A stretch of 64,000 nucleotides of DNA from Ignavibacteriales bacterium (GCA_020635285.1 JACKAB010000008.1:186001-250000); one strand, 5' to 3'; numbered from the stretch's first letter, positions 31,116 through 40,442 are shown. Program-made: numbers and translations. The notes: generated by a model from the sequence alone, not told the origin.

Positions 31116-31781
31116 ATGGCAACAATCTCAAAAGAAAATTATTTAAAAGCTATTTACACTTTAGGTGAAGGAAACAGTAAGCTGGTTAGCTCAACTAGTC
31201 TTGCAAAAGAATTAAATGTTTCCAAAGCAGCAATATCTGAAATGGCGAGCAGATTAGCAGGCCAGGGCTTTATTGATTATAAAAAATATAAAGGCATAAA
31301 AATTCTATCAAAGGGTAAAAAACTTGCAATTTCTGTTATTAGAAAGCACCGGTTATGGGAACTTTTTTTGGTTGATTCTTTGGGATTAAGTTGGGATGAA
31401 GTTCATAATGAAGCAGAAAAATTAGAACATTGCACAACAGACTTTTTAATTGATAAAATTGACGAACATTTAAAATTTCCTAAAACTGATCCGCACGGCG
31501 ATCCAATTCCCAACAAAAATGGAGATTTTCGTACTGTATGGAATGATATGTCTATGAAAGAATGTGTTGAAAATAAATCTTACAGTATAGTAAGAGTAAA
31601 TGATCGCTCAGATGATTTTATGAAATATTTATCAAAAATAAAGTTTTTACTTAATAAAGAATTCATTGTTATTGAAAAATTAGCTTTTGACGGCTCACTA
31701 AAAATTGAGATAGATAAAATAAAACATATGCTAAGTGAGAAAATAATTGAAAACATTTTTGTAAGAGAAATAAAGAATTAG
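31116..31781 (+). CDS. DtxR/MntR-family metal-dependent transcriptional regulator
   Basis: The 221-residue protein has an N-terminal winged helix (ENYLKAIYTLGEGN, TSLAKELNVSKAAISEM) and the metal-binding dimerization domain with KHRLWELFL and VHNEAEKLEHC. Glu stands where DtxR has Cys102, as in MntR-type proteins. The DPHGDPIPNKNG motif is typical of the family, and an SH3-like end domain is present. It likely senses Fe(II) or Mn(II) and represses the following feo genes. The palindrome just upstream supports autoregulation. The next gene starts two bases after its stop. Confidence 0.9.
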   Translation: MATISKENYLKAIYTLGEGNSKLVSSTSLAKELNVSKAAISEMASRLAGQGFIDYKKYKGIKILSKGKKLAISVIRKHRLWELFLVDSLGLSWDEVHNEAEKLEHCTTDFLIDKIDEHLKFPKTDPHGDPIPNKNGDFRTVWNDMSMKECVENKSYSIVRVNDRSDDFMKYLSKIKFLLNKEFIVIEKLAFDGSLKIEIDKIKHMLSEKIIENIFVREIKN

Positions 31782-31783
31782 AT

Positions 31784-32806
31784 ATGGAAATAAACCCAGT
31801 TATATCGCTATCAATTTTTGCAGTAATTGTTGTTTTAGGCATTTTATTAATCTACCCTAAAAGAGGAATTCTTGCAAAATATGCTAAATTAAAGGTTTCT
31901 AGCAAAAAAAATCAGCTTGAAGATGCATTAAAACATATTTTTGATTATGAATATCATAACTTAAAACCAACCCTAAATAGTATTGCCGGTAATTTAGAAA
32001 TAAGCACAGATAAAGCCTCGCAGTTGGTTTCAAAATTAAAAAAATCGAATTTAATTTTGATAAATGATCAAGGAGTTTCACTGACTGAAGATGGAAAACT
32101 CTATGCTTTACGTGTAATCCGCGTGCATAGATTATGGGAAAATTACTTGGCCGAAGAAATTGGAATGAATGAATTAGAATGGCACGATCAAGCTGAAATG
32201 ATTGAACATTCACTTACTCCGGAAGAAGCAGATGCACTTTCAGCTAAAATGGGAAATCCAAAATTTGATCCGCACGGAGATCCAATTCCTTCCACTGATG
32301 GAATTATGCCAGTTAAAAAAGGCGTTTCATTGAATGAGGTTGAAGAGGGAGAAACACTTCGTATTTTACATATTGAAGATGAACCAAAATCAATTTATAC
32401 GAAGTTGGTTTCTGTAAATTTATTTCCAGGTAGAGTAATTAAAGTAATTTTGAAGACAGTTAAAAAGATTAAACTTTCTGCTGATGGAGAAGAGATAACA
32501 ATTACCCCACTTTTAGCTTCAAATATAAATGTTGAACATGTCGCAAAAAGTGAGTTTATCGAGGAGAAGCAAAGAGATTTATTGAGTTTGAAAAAGGGTG
32601 AAATCGGCGTTGTTGCAAGAATTCTTCCAGTTTGCAGAGGTCAGCAGCGAAGAAGACTTTTAGATTTTGGTATAGTTCCTGGATCGGAAATTTCAGTTTT
32701 AATGAAAAGCCCGATGAACGATCCCATTGCATATATTGTAAAAGATACAATTGTTGCGTTAAGAAAAGATCAAGCAAAGCAAGTAATCTTGAAGAATGTG
32801 AGTTAG
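31784..32806 (+). CDS. Membrane-anchored DtxR-like regulator fused to FeoA domains
   Basis: The 340-residue protein starts with a membrane helix (VISLSIFAVIVVLGILLIYP), then a DtxR-type winged helix and dimerization domain (LNSIAGNLEISTDKASQLV, VHRLWENYLAEE, EWHDQAEMIEHSL, FDPHGDPIPS). Two FeoA/SH3-like segments follow: one at about residues 180-250 and a clear FeoA at 265-338 (SLKKGEIGVVARI, RRRLLDFGIVPGSEISVLM, IVALRKDQAKQVIL). It combines a metal-sensing module with the small partner of FeoB. It lies between the DtxR gene and feoB with 2-5 base gaps. The membrane helix is unusual for a DNA-binding protein, so this copy may regulate FeoB rather than DNA. This role is inference. Confidence 0.8.
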   Translation: MEINPVISLSIFAVIVVLGILLIYPKRGILAKYAKLKVSSKKNQLEDALKHIFDYEYHNLKPTLNSIAGNLEISTDKASQLVSKLKKSNLILINDQGVSLTEDGKLYALRVIRVHRLWENYLAEEIGMNELEWHDQAEMIEHSLTPEEADALSAKMGNPKFDPHGDPIPSTDGIMPVKKGVSLNEVEEGETLRILHIEDEPKSIYTKLVSVNLFPGRVIKVILKTVKKIKLSADGEEITITPLLASNINVEHVAKSEFIEEKQRDLLSLKKGEIGVVARILPVCRGQQRRRLLDFGIVPGSEISVLMKSPMNDPIAYIVKDTIVALRKDQAKQVILKNVS

Positions 32807-32810
32807 GAAG

Positions 32811-33620
32811 ATGCAAAATAAAAATATAAATAGCGATTGTGTCAATTGTCCAGTCCATAACGTGGCCAATTTGGTAAAGCTGGGCGTTGATATGGAAGGG
32901 TTTAACTATGTTGTTGCGCTTGCTGGAAATCCAAATACTGGGAAAAGTACAATTTTTAATAATTTAACCGGTTTAAGACAACACACGGGAAATTGGCCTG
33001 GTAAAACGGTATCAAGAGCTGAAGGCGGTTATGAATTCAAAGATAACAAATTTAAAATAGTTGATCTGCCAGGAACATATTCTCTACTTTCAACAAGCAC
33101 TGATGAAGAAGTTGCAAGAAATTTTATTTTATTTGGTCAGCCCGATGTTACTGTAATTGTGGTTGATTCAACAAAGTTAGAAAGAAATCTAAATTTAGTT
33201 CTACAAATTTTAGAAATCACAGATAGAGCTGTGGTTAGCTTAAATTTGATTGATGAAGCAACTAGAAAAAATATTAAAATAAATGAACGCGAACTTTCCA
33301 AACAATTAGGAATACCCGTTGTTCCAACGTCAGCAAGAAGCCGAACTGGAATGGATGAGCTTTTAAATTATATTCACCAAGTTGCTACCGGAGAATATGT
33401 TTGTAAACCTTATAGAATAAAAGGTTACTCAAAAAAAATTAATAAGTCCATTGATGAACTTAGCAAAAGAATTATAACTTTATTTCCAGATCTTCCAAAT
33501 GCGAGATGGGTAGCGATTAGATTATTGGAAGGTGATCAAACAATAATAGACGCAGTAAAATCTGGAGAAATAGGGAGTATTTCTGTATCAACATCAAATA
33601 GTATAAGTGAAGCAGTATGA
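32811..33620 (+). CDS. feoB: Ferrous iron transporter FeoB, GTPase part
   Basis: The 269-residue product holds the G domain of FeoB: a cysteine-containing N-terminus (SDCVNCPVHNV), G1 GNPNTGKSTIFN, switch region HTGNWPGKTV, G3 DLPGTYSL, G4-like NLIDEA and a helical GDI-type domain. The stop at 33618-33620 overlaps the start of the membrane part by four bases (ATGA). The usual FeoB is one chain of 700-800 residues. No homopolymer lies at the junction, unlike the other frameshifts here, so a real two-part FeoB with coupled translation is possible; a sequencing indel is the alternative. Confidence 0.9.
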   Translation: MQNKNINSDCVNCPVHNVANLVKLGVDMEGFNYVVALAGNPNTGKSTIFNNLTGLRQHTGNWPGKTVSRAEGGYEFKDNKFKIVDLPGTYSLLSTSTDEEVARNFILFGQPDVTVIVVDSTKLERNLNLVLQILEITDRAVVSLNLIDEATRKNIKINERELSKQLGIPVVPTSARSRTGMDELLNYIHQVATGEYVCKPYRIKGYSKKINKSIDELSKRIITLFPDLPNARWVAIRLLEGDQTIIDAVKSGEIGSISVSTSNSISEAV

Positions 33621-35050
33621 AAAGTAACAATAACCTTTTAGATAAAAATATAGAATTGGTTTCTTACGCAGATTCATTACGTTGGGAACTTGGTGAAAAT
33701 TTACACGACTCAATAACAGAGACAATCTTTGAAGATGCTTATTCTATTGCCTCAAAAAGCGTTTCAAGTATTGATAAAAAAGTAAGAACCAACTGGGAAG
33801 TTTCCTTGGATAGATTGGTTACAAGTAGAATTTTCGGTTTCCCCATAATGTTTTTATTATTGTCTTTAGTATTCTGGTTAACTATAGAAGGGGCAAATGT
33901 TCCATCGCAGTTTTTATCAAGTATTTTAATAGATGACTTTCATCCAATGTTGAAAGGTTTATCTGCTTCTCTAGGTATTCCACATTTTATTGATGGGCTT
34001 TTAATTGACGGGGCATACCTTTCCATGGCCTGGGTTATTAGCGTTATGCTTCCGCCAATGGCAATATTTTTCCCTCTGTTTACCTTATTAGAAGATTTTG
34101 GATATTTACCAAGAGTAGCTTTCAATATGGATAAACTTTTCCAAAAAGCCGGTGCTCATGGAAAGCAAGCCTTAACAATGAGTATGGGCTTTGGATGCAA
34201 CGCGGCCGGGGTAATAGCAGCAAGGGTTATCGATAGTCCACGTGAAAGACTTATTGCAATTATTACAAATAATTTTTCTTTGTGTAACGGAAGATGGCCA
34301 ACTCAAATTTTAATTGCCTCAATATTTATTGGTAGTTTAGCTCCTGCAAGTCTTGCTGGATTAGTTTCAGCAGGTGCTGTTGTTGGCGTTGCACTGCTTG
34401 GAATATTTTTAAGTCTTGTAACTTCTTGGGGTTTATCTAAAACAGTGTTAAAAGGAGAAGCGTCAGCATTTAGTTTAGAACTTCCTCCTTACCGGCCACC
34501 TGTAATATTACGAACACTATATACATCTTTAATTGATAGAACAATTATCGTTTTATGGCGGGCAATAGTTTTTGCAGTTCCTGCAGGAATGGTAATTTGG
34601 CTTGTTTCAAATATTCATATTTATGATTTATCGCTTGCTGAGTATTTTATTGATTTTACAAATCCATATGCATTATTTATTGGCTTAAATGGAGTAATAT
34701 TTCTCGCTTATATTATTGCAATTCCTGCAAACGAAATTGTGATTCCAACAATATTAATGCTTACTGTTATGACTACCGGACTCATTGGAACTGGACAAGG
34801 AAATGGGGTAATGTTTGAGCTTGATTCTATTAAGGAAACCGGAGATATTTTAAGAGCCGGCGGCTGGACAGTTTTAACTGGAATTAATCTGATGCTATTC
34901 AGTTTAATTCACAATCCATGCTCAACAACAATTTATACTATTTACAAAGAAACAGGTAGTTTAAAGTGGACAATCTTTTCAACGGTATACCCAATAATAT
35001 TGGGATTAGTTGTTTGTTTTTTAGTTGCTCAAATATGGTTTTTGGTTTAA
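33617..35050 (+). CDS. feoB: Ferrous iron transporter FeoB, membrane part
   Basis: The 477-residue protein has a short cytoplasmic lead, then FeoB membrane segments with the gate motifs GFGCNAAGVIAARVIDSPRE and NFSLCNGRWPTQI (first gate) and later LTGINLMLFSLIHNPCSTTI (second gate). This variant matches FeoB of the Firmicutes type. Together with the preceding GTPase part it would import Fe(II) across the inner membrane. It ends the operon; ppk1 converges on it 50 bases later. Confidence 0.92.
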   Translation: MKSNNNLLDKNIELVSYADSLRWELGENLHDSITETIFEDAYSIASKSVSSIDKKVRTNWEVSLDRLVTSRIFGFPIMFLLLSLVFWLTIEGANVPSQFLSSILIDDFHPMLKGLSASLGIPHFIDGLLIDGAYLSMAWVISVMLPPMAIFFPLFTLLEDFGYLPRVAFNMDKLFQKAGAHGKQALTMSMGFGCNAAGVIAARVIDSPRERLIAIITNNFSLCNGRWPTQILIASIFIGSLAPASLAGLVSAGAVVGVALLGIFLSLVTSWGLSKTVLKGEASAFSLELPPYRPPVILRTLYTSLIDRTIIVLWRAIVFAVPAGMVIWLVSNIHIYDLSLAEYFIDFTNPYALFIGLNGVIFLAYIIAIPANEIVIPTILMLTVMTTGLIGTGQGNGVMFELDSIKETGDILRAGGWTVLTGINLMLFSLIHNPCSTTIYTIYKETGSLKWTIFSTVYPIILGLVVCFLVAQIWFLV

Positions 35051-35099
35051 GAAAAAATGAACGGACAACCAATCAAATAATAAATGGAGCTACATTAAA

Positions 35100-37208
35100 T
35101 CACTTTTGTATATTATAAGATTCTGATTTCATGAACAATTCTTGAACGGAAATTTCTTCTTCATTTTTTTCTGGACTTAGTCTTTCATAATTACCATCAG
35201 AATTTAATACTCTTGATTTAGTATTATCAATCAGAAAAACCTCAACAATATTTTTAATTATATAATTCTTAACCGATTGATCTTCTATAGGGAATGTGAC
35301 TTCAACTCTTCTATCTAAATTTCTTGGCATTAAATCGGCACTGCTCAAATAGACTTCTTCATTTCCACCATTATAGAAATAATAGATTCGGCTGTGCTCT
35401 AAAAATCTTCCAATTATACTTCTAACATTTATATTTTCACTTAATCCTTTAACTTGTGGGCGAAGGCAGCATATTCCTCTAACTATTAATTCAATTTTAA
35501 CTCCTGACCCTGAAGCCTCATACAAGGCGGCTATCAAAGTGTTATCAACTAGAGAATTAAATTTAAAAATTAAGTGAGCTTTCTTTCCCTTTTTTGCATG
35601 TTTTATTTCTCTGTTTATTAATTCTAAAAAAATATTTCTAGTGTTTAACGGAGATACATATAGTTTTTTGTAATCATTCTTTTCTGAGTATCCTGTTAAA
35701 TAATTAAATATTCCTGAAACATCTTCGCAAATTAATTTATTAGACGTAAACAATCCCAGATCTGTATATAGTTTGGCCGTTGATGAATTATAATTTCCGG
35801 TAGCCAAATGCACATATCTTTTCACTCCTTCACTTTCTTTTCGCACAACCATTGTCATTTTTGCGTGTGTTTTTAATCCAACCAAACCATAAACAACATG
35901 AACGCCGGCCTTCTCTAATTCACGAGCCCAAAAAATATTGTTCTCTTCATCAAATCTAGCTTTTAGTTCAACCAGCACAGCTACTTGTTTTCTGCGCTCT
36001 GCAGCCTCTATTAAGTATTTTACAATTGGAGAATCGGGTCCAACTCGATAAAGAGTTTGTTTAATTGCAAGAACATCCGGATCTTGTGATGCTTCCTTTA
36101 TAAAATCAATAACCGGAGCGAAAGAATCATAAGGGTGATGAAGCAGTACATCCCGTTTTTTTATTACAGAAAAAATAGTTTCATTTTCATCAATATTTGT
36201 GAATAATTTTGGCTGGTAAGGAGTTTCTTTCAGATGATGAAATGGTAAACTATATAGTTCCATCAAATTACTAAGTGCAGTTGGCCCTTGTATTATATGA
36301 ATATCGGAAGGTTTAATCCTGAGATTGTCCATCAAGGTTTCTAACATAAAATCCGGAATACTTTTTTCTACTTCTAATCTAACATCTGAACCAAATTTTC
36401 TTTGCTTAATATTTTCTTCAATAACTTCAAGCAAGTCATCGGCTTCATCTTCTTGTATGCTTAAGTCTGTATTTCTGGTAATTCTAAACTGATGTGCTTG
36501 CTCAATTATTACACCCGGAAATAGAAAACATAAATTTTGTTTTATTAAATCATCCAGCCAAACAAACTTTGCCGAGTGTGATCCGTTACTTTTATTATTA
36601 TTCGGATTTAAAATTTTATCAACTCGCAACAATCGAGGTAAAATACTTGGAATTTTTACGCGAGCGAAATGCTTTTCTTTTTTAGAATTGGAGATTAATA
36701 TTGCAAAACTAAGACTTAAATTTGATATATATGGAAAAGGTCTCCCCGGATCAAATGCAAGGGGAGTAAGCACCGGATAGATTTCATTATGGAAGTATTC
36801 ACTTAAGGCTTTCTGTTCACTCTTTGTTAATTCATCTACTTTACAAAGATTAATTTTATTTTTTGCCAAATCGGGAAGAATTGTTTTGTTCCACAAATCA
36901 TCAATAATAGAAAGCATTTTTTTTACTTCAATATCAATTTCTCGCAAACATTCATAAGGAGTTAAACCATCAATTGTGGATGTGATAATATTAGCTCTAA
37001 TTTGTTCTTTAAGTCCGGAGACTCTAATCATATAGAATTCATCTAGATTTGTAAAAAATATTGAGATAAATTTTATTTTATCGAGCAAAGGTAAATTAGG
37101 ATCTAAAGCTTCTTCAAGAACGCGTTTGTTAAATTCAAGCCAACTTAAATCGCGATTAATAAAATTATTTGGTTCTAAGTATTTTTGGAGATCTTCGGTG
37201 TTAAGCAT
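35100..37208 (-). CDS. ppk1: Polyphosphate kinase 1
   Basis: The 702-residue protein has the N-terminal domain FINRDLSWLEFNKRVLEEAL, the TNLDEFYMIRVSGLKEQ segment, KQTLYRVGPDSPIVKYLIEA, VLVELKARFDEENNI, GLKTHAKMTMVVRKE and HLATGNYNSSTAKLYTDLGL. The His in the THAK motif is the one that becomes phosphorylated. It builds inorganic polyphosphate from ATP at the membrane. It lies nine bases downstream of the deaminase gene on the same strand, so it is probably part of that operon. No ppx is in the window. Confidence 0.96.
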   Translation of the reverse strand: MLNTEDLQKYLEPNNFINRDLSWLEFNKRVLEEALDPNLPLLDKIKFISIFFTNLDEFYMIRVSGLKEQIRANIITSTIDGLTPYECLREIDIEVKKMLSIIDDLWNKTILPDLAKNKINLCKVDELTKSEQKALSEYFHNEIYPVLTPLAFDPGRPFPYISNLSLSFAILISNSKKEKHFARVKIPSILPRLLRVDKILNPNNNKSNGSHSAKFVWLDDLIKQNLCFLFPGVIIEQAHQFRITRNTDLSIQEDEADDLLEVIEENIKQRKFGSDVRLEVEKSIPDFMLETLMDNLRIKPSDIHIIQGPTALSNLMELYSLPFHHLKETPYQPKLFTNIDENETIFSVIKKRDVLLHHPYDSFAPVIDFIKEASQDPDVLAIKQTLYRVGPDSPIVKYLIEAAERRKQVAVLVELKARFDEENNIFWARELEKAGVHVVYGLVGLKTHAKMTMVVRKESEGVKRYVHLATGNYNSSTAKLYTDLGLFTSNKLICEDVSGIFNYLTGYSEKNDYKKLYVSPLNTRNIFLELINREIKHAKKGKKAHLIFKFNSLVDNTLIAALYEASGSGVKIELIVRGICCLRPQVKGLSENINVRSIIGRFLEHSRIYYFYNGGNEEVYLSSADLMPRNLDRRVEVTFPIEDQSVKNYIIKNIVEVFLIDNTKSRVLNSDGNYERLSPEKNEEEISVQELFMKSESYNIQK

Positions 37209-37216
37209 ATGTTCTC

Positions 37217-37705
37217 TTACTTTTTTATTTCCTTAGCAGAGGAATAATTTTTCAAATCATAATTAATAGAATTATTTGGTATTTCCAATCTTCTTATTTC
37301 AATATTTGCAATTTTAAAAAACTCTTCTGCTTTTGTATCATGATAATCGGAAAAAATAACAATCTCCTTAATACCAGCGGCTATTAATGCTTTGGAACAG
37401 TTAGTGCATGGCATATTAGTAATGTAAGCAGCTGCGCCTTGTGTACTAACTCCATGTATAGAACATTGAAGTATTGCATTCATCTCGGCATGTATTGTGC
37501 GCACACAATGATTATCGACAATCATACAGCCATCATCTTCGCAATGCGCATCGCCCGGAATTGATCCGTTGTATCCAGTTGATAAAATTCTCTTATCTCT
37601 AACTAAAACACAGCCGCAATGCATTCGCGGACAAGTTGCTCTTTCTGAAACAAGCATTGCAAGTTTTAAAAAATATTTATCCCAAGAGGGTCTTTGTTCA
37701 CTCAT
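37217..37705 (-). CDS. dCMP deaminase-like protein
   Basis: The 162-residue protein has the zinc-binding motifs TIHAEMNAIL (HAE) and MPCTNCSKALI (PCxxC), plus a leading RMHCGCVLVRD and GYNGSIPGDAHCEDDGCMI as in ComEB/dCMP deaminase. It likely turns dCMP into dUMP for thymidylate synthesis. Its start overlaps the histidine kinase gene end by eight bases. The two functions are unrelated, so the overlap probably reflects compact gene packing. Confidence 0.9.
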   Translation of the reverse strand: MSEQRPSWDKYFLKLAMLVSERATCPRMHCGCVLVRDKRILSTGYNGSIPGDAHCEDDGCMIVDNHCVRTIHAEMNAILQCSIHGVSTQGAAAYITNMPCTNCSKALIAAGIKEIVIFSDYHDTKAEEFFKIANIEIRRLEIPNNSINYDLKNYSSAKEIKK

Positions 37706-38927
37706 ATTTTTTCTCTAATATTTTAGAAATATTTTTATTTAAAATAATTAAAAAAATTGTTCCTTCGTTTAATATCGAAGACTTCAAAATTAATTTTCCT
37801 TTATGATAGTCTTCAACAATTCTTTTTGATAAACTTAATCCTAATCCCCAGCCTCTACTTTTTGTGCTATACCCGGGTCTAAAAATATCTTTTCTATTTT
37901 TAGGATTTATACCTTTACCGTTATCGGCAACTTCAATTTCAATAGTGTTTTCTTTTTCCTCAAGTGTAACCAAAATTTTTCCTTTATCACTTCCTATAGC
38001 ATCAATGGCATTTTTAATTAAATTCTCAATTACCCATTCAAATAAAGAAGCATTCATATTGTATTTTATTGAAGTTCCGTTGGAATATATAAGCTGAACA
38101 TCTTTGCCGGTTTGCGGCAGTCTCTTCTCAAAATATTTTACTACTGATTCTAAAACTTCATTTAAATCATTTGGTTTTAGAATTGGTTTAGAGCCAATTT
38201 TAGAAAATCTATTTGTAATTTTGTTTAATCTAGATAAATCACTTTCCATTTCTTCGGCAACAGATAAAACCTCATCCGGTTTATTAATTTTCATCTTTAA
38301 TAATTCTGTCCAGCCCATTAAACTTGAAATGGGTGTCCCCAGTTGATGTGCTATTTCTTTAGCCATTCCAACCCAAATGTTGCTTTGCTCATTGCGTTTT
38401 ACGTAACTAAAACTTACGTATGAAAGCACCAAAAATAAAATCGCAAATAATACTTGAAGAAAAGGATAGTATTTTAATTTCTGAATAAGATCGGAATTGC
38501 CGAAATATATCTTGTTGAAAATTCTTTCTTTTCCCTTGGCATCTTTATAAGAGACATTAATTGGCTCGTGAATACTGGCCAATTCGTTAACTTTGTCTTT
38601 AAGAAATGTTACAAGTTCAGCTTCATCCCAAGTGGAATCAATTTCTATATTTTTTATTCCACTTCCAATTTCATAGTTCATTGGTACGCCATGAGCATCA
38701 GTAAGCATAAGCGGAAAATTGATTCTCTTAATTATATTCTCGAAAATAAAAGTAAGGTCGGTATTATTGTCAGAATTTGGATTTGCAATAAACTCGAGCG
38801 TGTTTGCATATAACTCAACGATTTGCCGCTCACTTTTTTGTAAGTCATTTACAAGATATTGAGTATAATAAAAAGTACCTGCAGTTATTACCAAAGCAAT
38901 AACTAATAAAACTAGTTTTATATTCAT
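37698..38927 (-). CDS. Membrane sensor histidine kinase, orphan
   Basis: The 409-residue protein has two membrane helices (about residues 5-21 and 153-173) around a sensor region of about 130 residues outside the membrane. The cytoplasmic part has the H box KEIAHQLGTPISSLMGWTEL, N box ENLIKNAIDAIG, G1 ADNGKGI and a GWGLGLSLSKRIV lid. It should autophosphorylate on the His of AHQLGTP. No response regulator lies next to it. The signal is unknown. It overlaps the next gene (dCMP deaminase-like) at its 3' end. Confidence 0.88.
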   Translation of the reverse strand: MNIKLVLLVIALVITAGTFYYTQYLVNDLQKSERQIVELYANTLEFIANPNSDNNTDLTFIFENIIKRINFPLMLTDAHGVPMNYEIGSGIKNIEIDSTWDEAELVTFLKDKVNELASIHEPINVSYKDAKGKERIFNKIYFGNSDLIQKLKYYPFLQVLFAILFLVLSYVSFSYVKRNEQSNIWVGMAKEIAHQLGTPISSLMGWTELLKMKINKPDEVLSVAEEMESDLSRLNKITNRFSKIGSKPILKPNDLNEVLESVVKYFEKRLPQTGKDVQLIYSNGTSIKYNMNASLFEWVIENLIKNAIDAIGSDKGKILVTLEEKENTIEIEVADNGKGINPKNRKDIFRPGYSTKSRGWGLGLSLSKRIVEDYHKGKLILKSSILNEGTIFLIILNKNISKILEKKYE

Positions 38928-39037
38928 AATTTTATTTGAATCAACGAAGCAGCATTTTCTTAATTAAAATATTAATCAAGAAAATTACTAAATAAGTAGA
39001 TGTTTTAAAAGACAATTTGAACTATCTTATTTAAAAA

Positions 39038-40306
39038 CTAAAGTTCAATTGTTTGAGATCTTTTTGGACCAACAGAAATATATTTTATTTCAAAACCACA
39101 TGCCGAAGAAATGAAGGTCAAATATTCCTTCGCTTCAGTTGGCAAATCATCATATTTTGTAATCTCTGAAATTTCAGAATTCCACCCTTTAAAGGACTGA
39201 TAAATTGGAACAACAGAATTTAATTCAGCAGAAGAAGTTGGGAAATATTTTAATCTCTTTCCATTGATTTCATAACCAATACAGACCTTTATTTCATCAA
39301 AGTGGCCAAGCACATCTAACTTAGTAATAACCGCTCTATCAATCCCGTTTATCTTACGCGAGTAGTTTACTAAGAATGCATCGAACCAACCACATCTTCT
39401 TGCTCTGCCGGTTGTGGCCCCAAACTCAGCTCCAATTTTACCAAGTTTTTGTCCGTCTTCATCAAAAAGCTCTGTTGGGAAAGGTCCAAGTCCAACACGA
39501 GTTGTGTAAGCTTTTACAATTCCTATCACGTTATTAATTTTTGTTGGTGGAATTCCAGTTCCCGTACAAGCTCCACCGGAAGTTGGATTAGAAGATGTTA
39601 CATAAGGGTACGTTCCATGATCAACATCTAATAAGGCTCCTTGAGCACCTTCAAGTAAAACTGATTTGTTTTTTGAAATCGCATCATTTAAGTATTCTGC
39701 AGTATCAGTGATATATTTGTCAATTTTAGCATCAAATGCTAAACACTCATCAATTATTTCATCAACATCCAATTTTGCGTGGTCATAAATTTTTTCTAAT
39801 ATATTGTTTTTCTCGGCAAGGTTTTTTCTAATCTTAATTTTCAAATCATCTTTATTTAACAAATCCGCAATTCTAATTCCTCTTCTTGCGTATTTATCTA
39901 TATAGCAAGGACCAATTCCTCTTCCTGTAGTTCCAATTTTTTGTGTGCCTTGTTCATTTATTGAATCAATTAATTTGTGGTATGGCATTATTAAATGCGC
40001 ATTGTGACTAATAAATAAACGACCTTCAAAATCAATTCCGTTATCTTCCAACATTTTTAATTCATCAAGTAAAGCTTGAGGTTCAATTACAACGCCATTA
40101 CCAATTACGCAAATTACATTTTTATGTAAAATTCCTGAAGGTATTAAATGAAAAATATATTGTTTATCCCCAATCTTAATTGTGTGGCCAGCGTTTGCCC
40201 CACCTTGATAACGCACAACAATATCAACTTGGGAACTTAATAAGTCTACAACTTTGCCCTTTCCTTCATCGCCCCACTGACTGCCAACAACAATTGAAAC
40301 ACTCAT
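39038..40306 (-). CDS. purA: Adenylosuccinate synthase
   Basis: The 422-residue protein starts VSIVVGSQWGDEGKGKVVDL, followed by YQGGANAGHTI, IGTTGRGIGPCYIDK, LLEGAQGALLDVDHGTYPYV and FGATTGRARRCGWFDA. These are the catalytic and IMP/GTP-binding motifs of PurA. It converts IMP to adenylosuccinate in AMP synthesis. It stands alone between the histidine kinase gene, 110 bases downstream, and a STAS gene upstream. The frame is intact. Confidence 0.97.
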   Translation of the reverse strand: MSVSIVVGSQWGDEGKGKVVDLLSSQVDIVVRYQGGANAGHTIKIGDKQYIFHLIPSGILHKNVICVIGNGVVIEPQALLDELKMLEDNGIDFEGRLFISHNAHLIMPYHKLIDSINEQGTQKIGTTGRGIGPCYIDKYARRGIRIADLLNKDDLKIKIRKNLAEKNNILEKIYDHAKLDVDEIIDECLAFDAKIDKYITDTAEYLNDAISKNKSVLLEGAQGALLDVDHGTYPYVTSSNPTSGGACTGTGIPPTKINNVIGIVKAYTTRVGLGPFPTELFDEDGQKLGKIGAEFGATTGRARRCGWFDAFLVNYSRKINGIDRAVITKLDVLGHFDEIKVCIGYEINGKRLKYFPTSSAELNSVVPIYQSFKGWNSEISEITKYDDLPTEAKEYLTFISSACGFEIKYISVGPKRSQTIEL

Positions 40307-40384
40307 TATAATACCTTGATTTTTTCTTATATGAATAAAATGATTTGAAAATTTATATAAAATGGATTGAAGACAAAAAAATAA

Positions 40385-40410
40385 CCCAAATCATTAAAAA
40401 ATAATTTGGG
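40385..40410 (-). terminator. Terminator after the STAS gene
   Basis: CCCAAAT (40385-40391) pairs with ATTTGGG (40404-40410). On the minus strand the stem is followed by TTATTTTTTT. It lies about 33 bases after the repaired STAS stop at 40443 and separates that gene from purA. Confidence 0.6.
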
Positions 40411-40442
40411 ATTTTAAAAATATAAAATTGACTAAATAAAAA

